In this document: piece by piece, positions 16,576 through 24,302 of the stretch | Layout of the letters: each line of letters opens with the position of its first letter | How positions within the stretch are numbered: the first letter of the stretch is position 1 | Assembly (NCBI GenBank): GCA_023423415.1 | Contig: JAFAFP010000027.1 | Coordinates: 1 to 27,053, forward strand | Direction of reading: 5' to 3' | From: Pseudomonadota bacterium | GTDB taxonomy: Bacteria > Pseudomonadota > Alphaproteobacteria > Rhizobiales > Xanthobacteraceae | DNA length: 27,053 nucleotides | The notes under the pieces: generated by a model | What the model was told of the DNA's origin: nothing | Database searches by the model: none | Seen by the model: only the letters and a program-made list of their open reading frames with translations | Position numbers and translations under genes: made by a program

Positions 16576-16889
16576 GCCACTCTCCTCCTGGAGACTCCTC
16601 CACGGATAGAGCATCCGGTCAGCGATCGACGGTTCGCTTGTGAGGGATTGTTCAGATCGCCGCATGTGGATGCAGCCTGGACTGTTTATTCTGAATGAAG
16701 TTGAGCAATCTCAACGGCGAAGGGAGCGTTGGGGGGCTGGGCATCGTGCTCCCAGGGGATTGAGTGGCCCCGTCGTGCTTGGGGCTGGCCGTTCCATCTC
16801 CGGCATGGCCGGGGACCAACGGCATCAACGCATCAACATATGCGACTATGGAGATTGCATTGCAGCGACGGCAACATTTGCGAACGAAA

Positions 16890-16914
16890 GGAAAACGGCG
16901 GGATGCCGTTTTCC
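16890..16914. repeat. Perfect inverted repeat upstream of the recA promoter
   Basis: GGAAAACGGC (16890-16899) and GCCGTTTTCC (16905-16914) form a 10-bp perfect stem with a 5-nt loop. It ends 54 bp before the recA -35. It has no clean T-tail on the plus strand; on the minus strand it is followed by TTTCG only. Confidence 0.7.
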
Positions 16915-16961
16915 ACAGCGCAGGAGAAATCGCGTCAAGACTGTCGCCAGATTTTTTGAAA

Positions 16962-16976
16962 GAACATATTGCGAAC
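16962..16976 (+). promoter_or_regulatory. LexA (SOS) operator of recA, alphaproteobacterial direct-repeat type
   Basis: GAACATATTGCGAAC fits GAAC-N7-GAAC exactly, the reverse complement of the GTTC-N7-GTTC box known for alphaproteobacterial LexA. It overlaps the -35 of the proposed recA promoter, so LexA binding would block RNA polymerase. A third GAAC follows at 16980-16983, and a one-mismatch box (GAAC-N7-AAAC) occurs at 16882-16896. Confidence 0.88.
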
Positions 16977-16997
16977 ACGGAACAAATAGGGTACATT
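16969..16997 (+). promoter_or_regulatory. recA: Probable recA sigma-70 promoter
   Basis: TTGCGA (16969-16974) and TACATT (16992-16997) are separated by 17 bp, giving a reasonable -35/-10 pair about 118 bp before the recA ATG. The -35 falls within the LexA box, the expected layout for a repressed SOS gene. Confidence 0.6.
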
Positions 16998-17114
16998 TTC
17001 CCTACTTCAGGTCTCTGGGACCGGACGGCGGCAAAACCGCTGTGGGGTGGCTAAGCCAGCTCCGCAACGGTGCATATACGCCGCCCGAATCGTCAGTCAT
17101 AAGGAGCGCGAAAG

Positions 17115-18200
17115 ATGGCTCAGTCGGCCCTGCGTTTGGTTGAAGGTTCCTCCATGGATAAGTCGAAAGCTCTCGACGCCGCGCTCTCACAGATCGAGCG
17201 CGCCTTCGGTAAGGGCTCAATCATGCGGCTTGGCAAGAATGACAAGTCGATGGATGTGGCCACGGTTTCGACCGGCTCCCTCGGTCTCGACATCGCCCTT
17301 GGCGTCGGCGGCCTCCCGCGTGGGCGGATTGTGGAAATCTACGGCCCGGAATCGTCCGGCAAGACAACTCTGGCGTTGCACACCGTCGCTGAGGCGCAAA
17401 AGAAGGGTGGCATCTGCGCCTTCGTCGACGCCGAACATGCGCTCGACCCGGTCTATGCTCGCAAGCTTGGCGTCAATGTTGACGACCTCCTGATCTCGCA
17501 ACCCGACGCCGGCGAACAGGCGTTGGAAATCACAGATACGTTGGTGCGCTCCGGTGCGGTCGATGTGGTGGTGGTGGACTCGGTTGCGGCGCTCGTGCCG
17601 CGGGCCGAACTGGAAGGCGATATGGGCGATGCGTTGCCCGGCCTGCAAGCACGGCTGATGAGCCAGGCGCTTCGCAAGCTGACCGCCTCGATCAACAAGT
17701 CCAACACCATGGTGATTTTCATCAACCAGATCCGCATGAAGATCGGGGTGATGTATGGCTCGCCGGAAACCACGACCGGTGGTAATGCGCTGAAATTCTA
17801 TGCCTCGGTGCGGCTCGATATTCGTCGTATCGGTGCGATCAAGGACCGGGACGAGGTGGTGGGCAACCAGACTCGTGTGAAGGTGGTGAAAAACAAGCTG
17901 GCGCCGCCCTTCAAGCAGGTCGAGTTTGACATCATGTATGGTGAGGGCGTGTCGAAGGTCGGAGAACTGATCGACCTTGGCGTCAAGGCCGGGGTAGTGG
18001 AGAAATCCGGTGCTTGGTTTTCTTATGACAGCCAGCGGATCGGGCAGGGCCGTGAAAACGCCAAGACCTTCCTGCGCAACAATCCCGATATGGCCTCCTC
18101 GATCGAAGTCGCTGTGCGGCAGAATTCCGGCCTGATCGCTGACAAGATTCTCGCGGGCGAGAAGGAAGAGGACGACGAGGACGAAGGCGCCGAGGAATGA
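17115..18200 (+). CDS. recA: Recombinase RecA
   Basis: The 361-residue product is RecA, the DNA-dependent ATPase that forms filaments on single-stranded DNA, promotes strand exchange and stimulates LexA self-cleavage. Walker A is GPESSGKTT at residues 77-85; the Walker B strand is VVVVDSVAAL and the L2 region is INQIRMKIGVMYGSPETTTG. The C-terminal tail is acidic (KEEDDEDEGAEE). Length matches rhizobial RecA. The start ATG 17115 has AAGGAG 8 bp upstream. The gene is monocistronic: its own LexA-controlled promoter lies upstream and a strong terminator downstream. There is no sign of an intein or a truncation. Confidence 0.99.
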   Translation: MAQSALRLVEGSSMDKSKALDAALSQIERAFGKGSIMRLGKNDKSMDVATVSTGSLGLDIALGVGGLPRGRIVEIYGPESSGKTTLALHTVAEAQKKGGICAFVDAEHALDPVYARKLGVNVDDLLISQPDAGEQALEITDTLVRSGAVDVVVVDSVAALVPRAELEGDMGDALPGLQARLMSQALRKLTASINKSNTMVIFINQIRMKIGVMYGSPETTTGGNALKFYASVRLDIRRIGAIKDRDEVVGNQTRVKVVKNKLAPPFKQVEFDIMYGEGVSKVGELIDLGVKAGVVEKSGAWFSYDSQRIGQGRENAKTFLRNNPDMASSIEVAVRQNSGLIADKILAGEKEEDDEDEGAEE

Positions 18201-18308
18201 CACTCAACGTCTCTGTCTGACAGGGACGAATGTCTATTGAGGTGTGGCCGGATCGTCTTCCGGGCCTCCGTTAAATTTCTGATCCGACCACCCGCGTCGC
18301 CGCGCGGG

Positions 18309-18361
18309 GCCGGGTGAGGCCGCCGCAGAGCCTCTGCGGCGGCCCGTCGCCCGGCATTTTT
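18309..18361 (+). terminator. Composite GC-rich terminator after recA
   Basis: An inner 13-bp perfect stem GGCCGCCGCAGAG / CTCTGCGGCGGCC (18318-18330 with 18332-18344) sits inside an outer stem GCCGGG / CCCGGC (18309-18314 with 18350-18355), with a 3/5-nt internal loop between them. It is followed by A and TTTTT at 18357-18361. The one-base nominal loop will open to 3-5 nt. It lies 109 bp after the recA stop. Confidence 0.78.
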
Positions 18362-18449
18362 CTGAGCAGTGGGTCATTTTATGTTCAGGAGCGTGTGTTT
18401 CGCCCGGTTTTGGGGCCCCTTGTAATCGTTTTGATCCGCTCCGGTTTTC

Positions 18450-18478
18450 TGGACTTGGCTGGACCCCGCCGCTACATA
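18450..18478 (+). promoter_or_regulatory. alaS: Candidate alaS promoter (weak)
   Basis: TGGACT (18450-18455) and TACATA (18473-18478) with 17-bp spacing give a loose -35/-10 pair, about 90 bp before the alaS ATG. Both hexamers match the consensus only partly, so this is a guess guided by position. Confidence 0.25.
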
Positions 18479-18567
18479 TCCCTCGAAACATCAATCCCGC
18501 CCGGGCATTAGGCTTAGGCACAGAGGGGCCGCGGGCCTGTTCCGGCTTGCGCGGCGGCAAGATTGTC

Positions 18568-21234
18568 ATGAGCGGCGTTAACGAGATCCGGTCCACTTTC
18601 ATCGATTACTTCGCGCGTAATGGCCATGAGGCCGTGCCGTCGTCCCCGCTCGTGCCTCGCAATGATCCGACGCTGATGTTCACCAATGCCGGCATGGTGC
18701 AGTTCAAGAACGTTTTCACGGGCCTCGAGAAGCGCCCTTACCAGCGCGCGGTGACAGCGCAGAAATGCGTGCGCGCCGGGGGCAAGCACAACGACCTCGA
18801 TAATGTCGGCTACACCGCCCGGCATCACACCTTCTTCGAGATGCTCGGCAACTTCTCGTTCGGCGATTACTTCAAGGAACGCGCGATCGAACTGGCCTGG
18901 AACCTGATTACCAAGGAATTCGGACTGCCCAAGGAGAAGCTCACCGCCACCGTCTATATCGACGACGATGTTGCCTTCGACCTATGGAAGAAGATCGCCG
19001 GCCTGCCTGAGAGCCGCATCATCCGTATCGCCGGGTCGGATAACTTCTGGGCCATGGGCGACACCGGCCCATGCGGCCCGTGCTCGGAAATTTTCTACGA
19101 CCACGGCGACAAGATTCCCGGCGGCCCTCCCGGCTCGCCCGATCAGGACGGCGATCGCTTCATCGAGATCTGGAATCTCGTGTTCATGCAATACGAGCAG
19201 ATGGCGGACGGTACGCGTCTCGATTTGCCGAGACCATCGATCGATACCGGCATGGGTCTCGAGCGCATCGCTGCGGTGCTGCAGGGCACGCACGACAACT
19301 ATTCGATCGATCTGTTCCGCGCGATCATTCAGACCATCGCTGATCTCACACGCGTCTCGCCGGATGGCCCGCAAAAGGCATCACATCGCGTTATTGCCGA
19401 CCACCTGCGTGCGTCTTCCTTCCTGATCGCCGATGGTGTGCTGCCGTCGAACGAAGGCCGCGGCTATGTGCTGCGCCGGATCATGCGCCGCGCGATGCGC
19501 CATGCCGAGCTGCTCGGGGCGCGCGAGCCACTGATGTGGAAATTGGTGCCGGTTTTGGTGCGCGAGATGGGTCAGGCCTATCCCGAATTGCGCCGCGCCG
19601 AGGCCCTGATCACCGAGACGTTAAGGCTCGAAGAAACCCGCTTCCGCAAGACGCTGGAGCGCGGGCTCGCCATCCTCGAGGACGAAACAAGGGCGTTGAA
19701 ACAGGGCGATGCTCTGAAGGGCGACACCGCCTTCACGCTCTACGACACCTACGGCTTCCCGCTCGACCTGACCCAGGATGCTCTGCGCCCGCGCGGCATC
19801 GCGGTGGACGTCGCCGGCTTCAATACAGCGATGGAGCAGCAGAAGGCCAAGGCGCGTGAATCCTGGAAGGGCTCCGGGGATGCTGCGGCCGAGACCGTGT
19901 GGTTCGGCCTGCGCGAGAAGCTGGGTGCGACCGACTTCCTCGGTTACGAGACCGAGAGCGCCGAAGGCGAGGTCATTGCACTCGTGCGCGATGGCAAGGA
20001 AGCCTCTGAACTCAAGACTGGCGACAGCGGCTTCGTCGTTCTCAACCAGACTCCGTTCTACGGCGAATCCGGCGGCCAGGTCGGCGACACCGGTGTGCTG
20101 ACGGCAGACGGTGTTCGCTTCCGCGTCACCGAGACGCAGAAGAAGGCTGGCGATCTGTTCGTGCATCAGGGCGTGGTCGAGCAGGGCACGCTGAAGCCGG
20201 GTCTCGCTCTGCAGCTCGACGTCGATCATGGTCGCCGCACGGCGATCCGCGCCAACCATTCGGCGACCCATCTCCTGCATGAGGCGCTGCGCCAAATCCT
20301 TGGCGATCACGTCGCGCAGAAGGGCTCGCTGGTCGCGCCCGACCGCCTGCGTTTCGATTTCTCGCATCCGAAGCCGATCACGGCCGAGGAGATCGAGAAA
20401 ATCGAGGACATGGCCAACGATTATGTTCTGCAGAATTCCGAAGTCACCACCCGCCTGATGGCGATCGATGATGCACGGGCGTCCGGCGCGCGGGCGTTGT
20501 TCGGCGAAAAGTACGGTGACGAAGTGCGCGTGGTGGCCATGGGCGAGGGCAGTGGCAATACCCTCGGCTGGTCCGTGGAATTGTGCGGGGGTACGCATGT
20601 GAAACGCACCGGGGATATCGGTCTGATTTCGGTCGTATCCGACAGCGGCGTGGCCGCAGGCGTTCGCCGTCTTGAGGCCTTGACCGGCAAGGCCGCGCGC
20701 AAGGCCGCAAACGCGACCATGCAGGCGGCGCAATCCGTCGCCAGCGATATTCTGCGCGTCTCGCTCGCCGATATGCCGTCTCGCGTCACGCAACTGGTCG
20801 ATGAGCGCAAGAAGCTGGAGCGCGAGCTTGCCGATGCGCGCAAGAAGCTGGCGATGGGCGGCGGATCAGGCGGCAAGGGTGACGCCACCGACGGCCTGCG
20901 TGCGGTCGGCGATGTCAAGCTCCTGGCCCGCGCGGTTGAAGGCATCGAACTGAAGGATCTGCGCAGCCTCGCGGATGAAGGCAAGAAACAGCTCGGTTCG
21001 GGGGTCGTTGCGATCGTCGGACGCACCGATGACGGCAAAGCCGGAATCGTGGTGGGCGTCACCGCCGACCTGACCAAGCGTTTCAACGCAGTTGAGCTCG
21101 TGCGCACCGGTGCCGAGGCACTCGGCGGCAAGGGCGGCGGCGGCCGGCCGGACATGGCTCAGGCCGGCGGACCGGACGGCTCGAAAGCCGATGCCGCGTT
21201 GAAGGCGATTGAAACAGCGCTGGGTGCCGCTTAG
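18568..21234 (+). CDS. alaS: Alanine--tRNA ligase AlaS
   Basis: The 888-residue product is a class II aminoacyl-tRNA synthetase that charges tRNA-Ala in the cytoplasm. The N-terminal catalytic domain starts VNEIRSTFIDYFARNGHE and contains RNDPTLMFTNAGMVQFKN (motif-1 region) and the class II motif 3 segment TGMGLERIAAVLQG. The editing domain carries the zinc ligands H564 and H568 in HSATHLLH and C673 and H677 in CGGTH. A C-terminal DHHA1 domain (about residues 780-888) ends the protein, with a glycine-rich linker GGGSGGKG before it. The frame extends to TTG 18547, but ATG 18568 gives the normal N-terminus. recA-alaS order is typical of alphaproteobacteria. Confidence 0.99.
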   Translation: MSGVNEIRSTFIDYFARNGHEAVPSSPLVPRNDPTLMFTNAGMVQFKNVFTGLEKRPYQRAVTAQKCVRAGGKHNDLDNVGYTARHHTFFEMLGNFSFGDYFKERAIELAWNLITKEFGLPKEKLTATVYIDDDVAFDLWKKIAGLPESRIIRIAGSDNFWAMGDTGPCGPCSEIFYDHGDKIPGGPPGSPDQDGDRFIEIWNLVFMQYEQMADGTRLDLPRPSIDTGMGLERIAAVLQGTHDNYSIDLFRAIIQTIADLTRVSPDGPQKASHRVIADHLRASSFLIADGVLPSNEGRGYVLRRIMRRAMRHAELLGAREPLMWKLVPVLVREMGQAYPELRRAEALITETLRLEETRFRKTLERGLAILEDETRALKQGDALKGDTAFTLYDTYGFPLDLTQDALRPRGIAVDVAGFNTAMEQQKAKARESWKGSGDAAAETVWFGLREKLGATDFLGYETESAEGEVIALVRDGKEASELKTGDSGFVVLNQTPFYGESGGQVGDTGVLTADGVRFRVTETQKKAGDLFVHQGVVEQGTLKPGLALQLDVDHGRRTAIRANHSATHLLHEALRQILGDHVAQKGSLVAPDRLRFDFSHPKPITAEEIEKIEDMANDYVLQNSEVTTRLMAIDDARASGARALFGEKYGDEVRVVAMGEGSGNTLGWSVELCGGTHVKRTGDIGLISVVSDSGVAAGVRRLEALTGKAARKAANATMQAAQSVASDILRVSLADMPSRVTQLVDERKKLERELADARKKLAMGGGSGGKGDATDGLRAVGDVKLLARAVEGIELKDLRSLADEGKKQLGSGVVAIVGRTDDGKAGIVVGVTADLTKRFNAVELVRTGAEALGGKGGGGRPDMAQAGGPDGSKADAALKAIETALGAA

Positions 21235-21235
21235 T

Positions 21236-21332
21236 GCGTTTCCGACCGAAGTGGGTACCGGTTCTCGTGAAGAAAACGCGTCAAAATAAAGGCTAGAGCC
21301 CCGACATTGATTCGATCAAAGCCGAGGCTTTG
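21236..21332. repeat. Repeat-like palindromic intergenic element after alaS
   Basis: It begins 2 bp after the alaS stop. GCGTTT (21236-21241) pairs with AAACGC (21274-21279); then TTGAT-TCG-ATCAA (21307-21319), and CAAAGCC-GA-GGCTTTG (21317-21332) form two further inverted repeats. The sequence strongly resembles, from memory, a short repeat scattered through Bradyrhizobium/Rhodopseudomonas intergenic regions next to gene ends. Only one copy is in this window, so repetitiveness is not shown here. It may also end alaS transcription. Confidence 0.45.
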
Positions 21333-21464
21333 GTCTGACGGAAAGTTCAATTGCGTGGCGCGGAAAAAAGTCTACGTGCCGTGTCGGCGTGACGTTGCGT
21401 AGTGATCTGTCGTCTCCATTCGGGGACGATCACCGTGGTGTCGACGGCTTAGGGGGGCCGCACC

Positions 21465-23225
21465 GTGCTGCATGCCGAACATCTCAAAAGCATTCTGATT
21501 TTTCTGGTCGCAGCCGGCATCATCGTGCCGCTGTTGCATCGCGTGAAACTCGGAACGGTGCTGGGCTTCCTGTTGATCGGCCTCGCGCTTGGTCCATACG
21601 GGCTCGGCTATCTCGACGACTATTTTCCGGTTCTGAGTTATCTCACGCTCGACGATCCGAAGGCGGCCGAGCCGCTGGCCGAGCTCGGCATCGTGTTCCT
21701 GTTGTTTCTGCTCGGTATGGAATTGTCGCTGCAACGCCTGTGGCAATTGCGACGCTATGTTCTTGGTGTCGGCCTCGTGCAGGTGGCGCTGTCGATCGTC
21801 GTGATCGGTACTGCGATCCGCTGGAGCGGCATCACGCCGCCCGCAGGCCTCATCCTCGGCATGTGTTTCGCGCTGTCGTCGACGGCGATCGTGATGCAGC
21901 TTCTGATCGATCAGCGTCGCGCTGCGGCGCCGGTCGGCCGCGTGTCACTTTCCGTCCTGTTGTTTCAGGATCTGATGGTCGTGCCGGTGCTGTTCACCAT
22001 CGGCATTCTCGAAGCGCGCAGCGCCGGCGACAAATCGCTGGTCGATCTCCTGTTGCCGTTCGCACAGGCCTTTGTTGCGGTCGCCGTCATCATGGTGGTG
22101 GGACGCTATGTGGTCACGCCGCTGATGCGCTCGGCCGCGCGCACCGGCAGCCGCGAACTGATCATGGCGATCTCGCTGACCATTGTGGTCGGCATTTCGG
22201 CGGCGACCGGGGCGTCCGGTCTTTCGGTCGCGCTTGGCGCGTTCCTTGCGGGACTGTTGCTCAGCGACAGCGAATATCGCCACCAGATCGAAGTCGATCT
22301 CGATCCGTTCAAGGGCCTGCTGCTCGGCATCTTCTTCGTTACCATCGGTATGGTGATCGATCTCAAGATCGTGTGGCATCACATCGGCTGGATCCTGCTT
22401 GCACTGACCGGACTGATCGTGGTCAAGGCTTCGGCGTTGTACTTTGCGGCACGTCTTTTTCGGGTGGAGCGACCGGTTGCGGCCGAGGTCGCGCTTCTGC
22501 TCGCTCAGGGTGGCGAATTCGCATTCATCGTGATCGGTCTCGCGCGCACTAAAGGTCTGCTCGACGTTGAGATCGCAACGTCGGCGGTGGCGGTTGCCGG
22601 TCTCAGCATGATGGTGACGCCGCTTCTGGCCAATCTTGCGCGGCGTGTCGGCGATTGGCTCGAGCCGATGGAGCACGAACACCATACGCCGGAAGAAGAA
22701 GTCGCCGATATGCGCGACCATGTCGTCATCGGTGGTTTCGGACGGATGGGGCAGACCGTTGCGCGTGTGCTGGACACCGAAAACGTGCCATGGGTCGCGC
22801 TCGACACCAATGGCGAGACGGTGACGCACTATCGCGAAAAGGGACGCATGGTCTATTTCGGTGACGCCACCCGCCACGAGCTGATCGAACGGGCTGGCGC
22901 CAAGAAAGCGCGCGCTTTCGTCGTGACGCTTGATGGTGTGGACTTGACGGAGCGGATGGTGGCGGAAATCCGGAAGATCCGGCCCAAGGCTTGTATCATC
23001 GCGCGTGCCAAGGACGGCGCGCATGCCGCACGGCTGACGCGTCTCGGCGCCACTGGGGCTATCCCTGAAGCGATCGAAGCAAGCTTGCAACTTGCCGCAC
23101 GGCTTCTGGAAAATCTCGATTTCCCGGAGGAGGTGGCGGACCGTCGCATCGCCGATATCCGTGCGATGGAGGTCGTGCAGGTGCGCAAGGAAAGCAAGCG
23201 TAGGAAAGTGGAGGCGGCGGAGTAA
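21465..23225 (+). CDS. KefB-type K+/H+ antiporter (CPA2 family) with RCK domain
   Basis: The 586-residue product combines a CPA2-family Na+/H+-exchanger-type membrane domain (about residues 1-395, roughly 12 hydrophobic segments) with a cytosolic TrkA-N/RCK domain (about 415-540; HVVIGGFGRMGQ from residue 419). Such proteins exchange K+ for H+ across the inner membrane and are gated by nucleotide or glutathione adducts. Conserved ALSSTAIVMQLL and LLLFQDLMVVPVL and the SGLSVALGAFLAGLLLSDSEY segment fit KefB/KefC. The start is GTG 21465 with AGGGGGG about 7 bp upstream. No kefF/kefG partner is adjacent. The gene ends 1 bp before the convergent phosphodiesterase gene. Gene number (kefB or kefC) cannot be decided by eye. 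Confidence 0.9.
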   Translation: MLHAEHLKSILIFLVAAGIIVPLLHRVKLGTVLGFLLIGLALGPYGLGYLDDYFPVLSYLTLDDPKAAEPLAELGIVFLLFLLGMELSLQRLWQLRRYVLGVGLVQVALSIVVIGTAIRWSGITPPAGLILGMCFALSSTAIVMQLLIDQRRAAAPVGRVSLSVLLFQDLMVVPVLFTIGILEARSAGDKSLVDLLLPFAQAFVAVAVIMVVGRYVVTPLMRSAARTGSRELIMAISLTIVVGISAATGASGLSVALGAFLAGLLLSDSEYRHQIEVDLDPFKGLLLGIFFVTIGMVIDLKIVWHHIGWILLALTGLIVVKASALYFAARLFRVERPVAAEVALLLAQGGEFAFIVIGLARTKGLLDVEIATSAVAVAGLSMMVTPLLANLARRVGDWLEPMEHEHHTPEEEVADMRDHVVIGGFGRMGQTVARVLDTENVPWVALDTNGETVTHYREKGRMVYFGDATRHELIERAGAKKARAFVVTLDGVDLTERMVAEIRKIRPKACIIARAKDGAHAARLTRLGATGAIPEAIEASLQLAARLLENLDFPEEVADRRIADIRAMEVVQVRKESKRRKVEAAE

Positions 23226-23226
23226 T

Positions 23227-24201
23227 TCAATCGCGCGGATACGAGGCCGGTGCGATGCTTTCGATCCTGTTGGTCCAGATGCCGAGGTTGCGGCGCTCGG
23301 GCAGGCGTCCAGCTTGCTCCGGCGTGTCCACGCCGGTCGCGCCGTCGGTGCCGTCCATGTTTCCGACCACGAATACCGGCGTGCCGACCCGCTCCATGCG
23401 CGCGAGCAGCCGGTCCGGCCAGCCCCAGAGCCAAGGTGCGATGTTGAGGGGCACTAGCAAAATGTTGTGTGCACAGGCTTGCGGCACATAGCCCGACCAT
23501 CCGAGTGCGATGTAGCGAAGGCCGCAAGCCAACAGCGATTGTTTGGACATGACCGCCATCGTTGGCAGCCGCTTCCTGACTTTGGCGATCGGTCTGTCGC
23601 CGCCATAGACCATCAATCTTTGCAACTGATCGTTCGGCAAGCGCGCCAGACGTGCGGCGAGCGCCGTGCCCTCGTTGGGATCATTGCTCTTGACGTTGAT
23701 CATGAAGCGCTTGTCGGGAAACCGCTCCAGCACCTCGTCGAGCGATGGCATCATTCCGATGCCCTGGCCGCGAAACGGGAAAGTCTGGCCGCCGTCCGCA
23801 GTGTATCCGTAGCCGATGTCGAGCTGCTTGAGTTCAGCGAGACTTTTCTCCCGCGTGACGCCTTTGCCGTCGGTGCGGCAATCCAGCGTCCAGTCATGGA
23901 ATACGGCGAATTGGCCGTCGCTTGTCGGGTGGATGTCGAACTCGACGACGCCGGCCCCGGCCCGGAATGCCGCGTCCATCGAAGAGAGTGTGTTTTCCAG
24001 ATAGGCGTGAGCGGGGACGTCGATTCGTGTTGCGGTGCAAGTATCGGTCTTCAGATCGTCGCGGTGGTAGGTCTGATGTACGCCGCGATGCGCGAGAAAG
24101 ACCGGATTGCCGGTTTGCGCCGGCGCGAGCCAACTCGCGTTAACAAGATAAATTGCGATAGCAATGACAAGAAGGACGACAAAAACAATGCGACGGCGCA
24201 T
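23227..24201 (-). CDS. Membrane-anchored glycerophosphodiester phosphodiesterase family protein
   Basis: From ATG 24201 the product is 324 residues. Residues ~5-23 (IVFVVLLVIAIAIYLV) form an N-terminal membrane anchor, placing the domain in the periplasm. The GDPD motifs are present: HRG (38-40), ENT (69-71), E87 and D89 in VEFDIH, and HD at 102-103. Such enzymes split glycerophosphodiesters into glycerol 3-phosphate and an alcohol. The frame opens further upstream (to 24366), running into icd, so that extension is rejected; the Shine-Dalgarno is weak. The gene follows the icd terminator on the same strand and so may have its own promoter. The C-terminal ~100 residues are less conserved, so the actual substrate could differ. 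Confidence 0.85.
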   Translation of the reverse strand: MRRRIVFVVLLVIAIAIYLVNASWLAPAQTGNPVFLAHRGVHQTYHRDDLKTDTCTATRIDVPAHAYLENTLSSMDAAFRAGAGVVEFDIHPTSDGQFAVFHDWTLDCRTDGKGVTREKSLAELKQLDIGYGYTADGGQTFPFRGQGIGMMPSLDEVLERFPDKRFMINVKSNDPNEGTALAARLARLPNDQLQRLMVYGGDRPIAKVRKRLPTMAVMSKQSLLACGLRYIALGWSGYVPQACAHNILLVPLNIAPWLWGWPDRLLARMERVGTPVFVVGNMDGTDGATGVDTPEQAGRLPERRNLGIWTNRIESIAPASYPRD

Positions 24202-24252
24202 GTGAAATTCTCGAACCGATACACGCGCTACATCTTTCCGGATCGCGACAAA

Positions 24253-24282
24253 AAAAGGGCGCGGTCCGCACCGCGCCCTTTT
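24253..24282 (-). terminator. Intrinsic terminator of icd
   Basis: A 12-bp perfect stem AAAAGGGCGCGG / CCGCGCCCTTTT (24253-24264 with 24271-24282) encloses a 6-nt loop. Read on the minus strand it is followed by a T-run (plus-strand A-run at 24251-24256), right for ending icd transcription 21 bp after its stop at 24303. The plus-strand reading also has T's in the arm, so it may work both ways. Confidence 0.85.
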
Positions 24283-24302
24283 CCTTTGGGGATGAACAAG
24301 GC

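Larger units (their letters stand above)
16576..17114. other. Long intergenic region carrying the recA control sequences
   Basis: This 539-bp stretch lies between the divergent small gene (minus) and recA (plus). The recA-proximal 150 bp hold a perfect hairpin (16890-16914), the LexA direct repeat (16962-16976) and a promoter (16969-16997). I see no convincing gene in the remainder: the frames that cross it either run through the recA promoter and start region or have no ribosome site and unlikely composition. The recA Shine-Dalgarno AAGGAG is at 17101-17106. Confidence 0.6.
18201..18567. other. Intergenic region between recA and alaS
   Basis: This 367-bp stretch holds a small imperfect hairpin (18246-18266: GGCCGGA / TCCGGGCC), the composite recA terminator (18309-18361) and a weak candidate alaS promoter (18450-18478). 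Frames crossing it on the minus strand read as low-complexity Pro/Arg/Ser sequence and I see no gene. Confidence 0.6.

Noticed and set aside
16640..17143. Plus-strand frame reaching across the recA promoter into recA
   Set aside because: It would translate the LexA box and promoter, lacks a ribosome site, and has a composition unlike a real protein.
18234..18602. Minus-strand frame through the recA-alaS gap
   Set aside because: It runs through the composite terminator and gives low-complexity Pro/Arg/Ser sequence.
19621..20793. 390-codon minus-strand frame opposite alaS
   Set aside because: It is antisense to the conserved editing domain; no family features.
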